From positions 62,001 to 126,000 of the forward strand of contig MVQH01000101.1 in the NCBI GenBank assembly GCA_002067755.1: a DNA stretch of 64,000 bases, written 5' to 3'. Positions 61,592-64,000 of the stretch are shown one piece after another. The notes under the pieces were generated by a model. It was not told where the DNA came from. It made no database searches and was given only the letters and a program-made list of their open reading frames with translations. The stretch's first letter is position 1; the number at the start of each line of letters is the position of its first letter. Position numbers and translations under genes: made by a program. Source of the DNA: Methanosaeta sp. PtaB.Bin018 (GTDB taxonomy: Archaea; Halobacteriota; Methanosarcinia; Methanotrichales; Methanotrichaceae).

Positions 61592-61645
61592 CTCACTAAT
61601 CCTCCATCGCAAGCTTTTCATACCCTCTTCAGGATATAATTGTTT

Positions 61646-64000
61646 GTGAACGCGTTCAGCCAGCTTCATCCCAGGATACGCGAGATGCTTGCTTGCCAGT
61701 CCATCATCGAGCCGACGCTGCCACAGGAGCAGGCGATCCCTGCAATTTTAGCAGGCGAAAATGTGCTGCTCATTGCGCCCACAGGGACTGGCAAGACCGA
61801 AGCTGCAGTCCTTCCGATCTTTCATAAAATCCTGTGCAGAGATCATCAGGGCACGCAGGCTGTCTACATCACTCCCCTTCGTGCCCTTAACAGGGACATG
61901 CTGCGCAGGTTTCATGAGTGGGGCGAGAGGCTTCAAGTATCCGTTGCAGTTCGTCATGGTGACACGAGCCAGGCCGACCGCAGAAAACAGTCGCTTCGTC
62001 CCCCGGAGCTCCTGATCACAACCCCCGAGACTCTGCAGGTTATGCTGACAGGAAAGCGGCTGCGCAAGAACCTGGCGAGCGTGGGTGTAGTGGTTGTGGA
62101 TGAGATCCATGAGATGGCCGCATCCAAGCGCGGCTCACAACTGGCGGTGCTCCTGGAACGGCTGGCTGAGAACGCAGGAGAATTTCAGAGGATCGGCCTT
62201 TCCGCTACTGTTGGGTCTCCTGATGTCGTTGCGAGGCTATTGGTCGGAAATTTTCGCAGCTATAAGATCTTTCAGGCAGATGTAAAGAGAGCAAGCGATC
62301 TTAGAGTGGTGAGCCCCAAGCCTACAAGGGCGGACTATGCCATGGCAAGCACACTTGAATGCGATCCCAGCCTGGCTGCGCAAATTCGTTTCATCCGGGA
62401 GACCACTCGCTCCAGAAAGTGCCTGATATTCGTCAATACCAGGCAGGCGGCTGAGGTTTTAGGCTCCAGGTTCCGGCAGCTTGGCGAGCCCATAGGAGTT
62501 CATCACGGCAGCCTTTCAGCCGAGGCGCGGGTGGAGGCCGAGGAGGCATTCAAAGGCGGTGAGCTGCGCGGCCTCATCTGCACATCCTCCATGGAGCTTG
62601 GCGTTGATATTGGCGATGTGGATCACGTAATTCAGTACAGCTCGCCTCGCGAGGTCTCGCGCCTGCTGCAGCGTGTGGGCCGAGCAGGACACAAGATCGG
62701 CCTGATCTCATCTGGGACCATCATCGCGACCTGCGCAGATGACGTGGCCGAGGCCTGTGCCATCGCCCGCAGGGCCACTGCTTCACAGCTCGAGCCCATA
62801 CAGGTTCACGAGAAGCCAATGGATGTCCTGGCCAACCAGATTGTGGGGCTGGAGATGGACTTTGGAGACATCAGCCTGGAGAAGGCATACCAGATCTTCA
62901 ATCGATCCTATCCGTTTCGGGATCTGACGGTGGAGGAGCTGAAAGGAGTACTGGCTCAGGTTGAAGAGCACAGGCTGGCGAGGGTGCAAGATGGCATCCT
63001 GCAGAGGACCCGCAAAGCGCGGGAGTACTACATCGAGAACCTCTCGATGATCCCTGATGAGAAGAGGTACAACATCTACGATATCGTGGGCCGCAGATCC
63101 GTGGGCACCCTGGACGAGGCTTTCGTGGTGAGCTTTGCCCAGCCAGGCGCAACCTTCGTGACAAAGGGAGAGATCTGGGAGATCTCACAGGTCGAGGAGG
63201 ATGAGATCAAGGTCGTCCCAATCCACCGCAGCGGCGAGATCCCGAGCTGGACAGGCGAGGAGATTCCAGTCCCCTTCGATGTGGCACAGGAGGTAGGCAT
63301 GATCAGGCGGGAGATTCGCGAGGCTCTGGAGGCGGGCTGCAGCGATGAGCAAGCAGCCGAGCAGCTCCGTGAAAGATACCCAGTGGACCAGGAGGCTTCA
63401 GCTGAGCTGGTTGCCCTGGTAAGAGCGCAGCTCGATCAGAACCTGCCCGTTCCCGATGAGTCTCACGTGGTGGTGGAGAGCGGGGGAGATGGGGTCATCA
63501 TCAACTGCTGCTTCGGCCACAAGACAAACGACACAATAGGCCGCGCCCTCACCTCCATCCTCTCAGCCAGATTTGGGAGCAGCGTGGCAATGCAGATCGA
63601 TCCCTATCGAATTGAGCTGACGCTGCCCAAAGCCCTCCTGGCCGAGGAGATAGCGAAATTGATTGAAGAGATGAACCCAGAATACGTCGAGCCGATCCTC
63701 GAGATGACGCTGAAGAACACCACGCTATTGCGCTGGAAGATGGTTCACGTGGCCCGAAAGTTCGGAGCCTTATCGCGCGACGTGGACTACCAGAGGGTGA
63801 GCATGAACAAGCTCCTGGCGGTCTTCGAGGGCACCCCAATGTACCGCGAGACGCTGCGGGAGATCTACCACGACCGGCTGGACCTTCCGCGAGCTAGGGG
63901 CGTCCTGGAAAAGATCCGCGACCATTCGATAGAGGTCATCACAAGCAGCATCAGCCCCATTGGAAATTGCGGCAGGGGCGGGGGAAGGGACGTCACATCG
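61646..64000 (+). CDS. lhr: Lhr-type superfamily 2 helicase (partial at right edge)
   Basis: The visible 785 residues are an ATP-dependent SF2 helicase of the archaeal Lhr type. Motif I is IAPTGTGKTEA (43-53), motif II is DEIH (152-155), motif III is LSAT (185-188), and motif VI appears in SRLLQRVGRAGH. A winged-helix and Lhr-core region follows. Archaeal Lhr enzymes unwind DNA or RNA/DNA and are linked to replication repair. Translation probably starts at GTG 61646, with AGGATA nine bases upstream; TTG at 61640 is also in frame. The reading frame is still open at the window edge. Confidence 0.87.
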   Translation, partial: MNAFSQLHPRIREMLACQSIIEPTLPQEQAIPAILAGENVLLIAPTGTGKTEAAVLPIFHKILCRDHQGTQAVYITPLRALNRDMLRRFHEWGERLQVSVAVRHGDTSQADRRKQSLRPPELLITTPETLQVMLTGKRLRKNLASVGVVVVDEIHEMAASKRGSQLAVLLERLAENAGEFQRIGLSATVGSPDVVARLLVGNFRSYKIFQADVKRASDLRVVSPKPTRADYAMASTLECDPSLAAQIRFIRETTRSRKCLIFVNTRQAAEVLGSRFRQLGEPIGVHHGSLSAEARVEAEEAFKGGELRGLICTSSMELGVDIGDVDHVIQYSSPREVSRLLQRVGRAGHKIGLISSGTIIATCADDVAEACAIARRATASQLEPIQVHEKPMDVLANQIVGLEMDFGDISLEKAYQIFNRSYPFRDLTVEELKGVLAQVEEHRLARVQDGILQRTRKAREYYIENLSMIPDEKRYNIYDIVGRRSVGTLDEAFVVSFAQPGATFVTKGEIWEISQVEEDEIKVVPIHRSGEIPSWTGEEIPVPFDVAQEVGMIRREIREALEAGCSDEQAAEQLRERYPVDQEASAELVALVRAQLDQNLPVPDESHVVVESGGDGVIINCCFGHKTNDTIGRALTSILSARFGSSVAMQIDPYRIELTLPKALLAEEIAKLIEEMNPEYVEPILEMTLKNTTLLRWKMVHVARKFGALSRDVDYQRVSMNKLLAVFEGTPMYRETLREIYHDRLDLPRARGVLEKIRDHSIEVITSSISPIGNCGRGGGRDVTS

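Noticed and set aside
1-64000. tRNA or rRNA genes
   Set aside because: I scanned for T-loop-like GTTCGA sequences in intergenic DNA and found no cloverleaf; a tool-based search would be needed to exclude degenerate cases.

Overview
The window looks like the chromosome of a methanogenic archaeon of the order Methanosarcinales, most likely a Methanothrix (Methanosaeta)-type aceticlast. The strongest markers are a membrane-bound heterodisulfide reductase pair (hdrE-hdrD, 51.9-54.0 kb), the archaeal tRNA-Ile2 agmatidine synthase TiaS, deoxyhypusine synthase, an archaeal-type diaminopyrimidine reductase for riboflavin/F420, a geranylgeranyl reductase-type flavoprotein, an archaeal phosphoribulokinase at the left edge, and AT-rich TATA-like promoters. 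Genus is an inference. No rRNA or tRNA gene was recognised.

Layout. 0-13 kb is housekeeping and cofactor metabolism: partial phosphoribulokinase, an XRE-type regulator divergent from tiaS, an orphan corrinoid/siderophore-type ABC ATPase overlapping a CobN-like chelatase, an amidohydrolase-UspA-CBS operon, a riboflavin-pathway reductase, a VIT-like membrane protein, an M20 peptidase and MobB. 13.1-21.7 kb is one tightly coupled minus-strand type III-B CRISPR operon: cmr1-cmr2-cmr3-cmr4-cmr5-cmr6, then a CARF-nuclease of the Can2/Card1 type, a MntA-HepT toxin-antitoxin pair and a Csx3 ring nuclease. It has no cas1, cas2, cas6 or array in the window. An internally deleted IS4-type transposase and an unknown four-helix membrane protein lie behind it. 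23.4-31.2 kb returns to metabolism (lumazine synthase, aminotransferase, PLP arginine decarboxylase, deoxyhypusine synthase, U32 protein). 31.3-38.4 kb holds cell-surface proteins, including a very large protein with a gingipain-like His/Cys domain. 38.5-42.2 kb has a DUF2240 protein and two adjacent radical-SAM enzymes.

42.2-47.5 kb is a four-gene minus-strand operon: two exported proteins, a polytopic membrane protein and a divergent tubulin/FtsZ-superfamily GTPase carrying GGGTGTG. The rest (47.6-64 kb) contains an alanine-glyoxylate-type aminotransferase, RNase HII, exported proteins, hdrED, a phosphodiesterase-like protein in a repeat-rich patch, a wHTH protein, a lipoprotein, enolase with an MTA-type phosphorylase, a HIT protein, UspA, a CrtC/AttH-like exported protein with a SLOG protein, and an Lhr-type helicase cut by the right edge.

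The two systems that most deserve follow-up are the CRISPR operon, where a HEPN/MNT pair is embedded between two cyclic-oligoadenylate-related genes, and the tubulin-like GTPase operon, which looks like a membrane- or surface-remodelling machine. Smaller observations include a dispersed repeat of about 70-130 bp in three copies, a 28-bp triple tandem repeat, in-frame tandem duplications in cmr1 and cmr3, and interleaved divergent promoters at tiaS.
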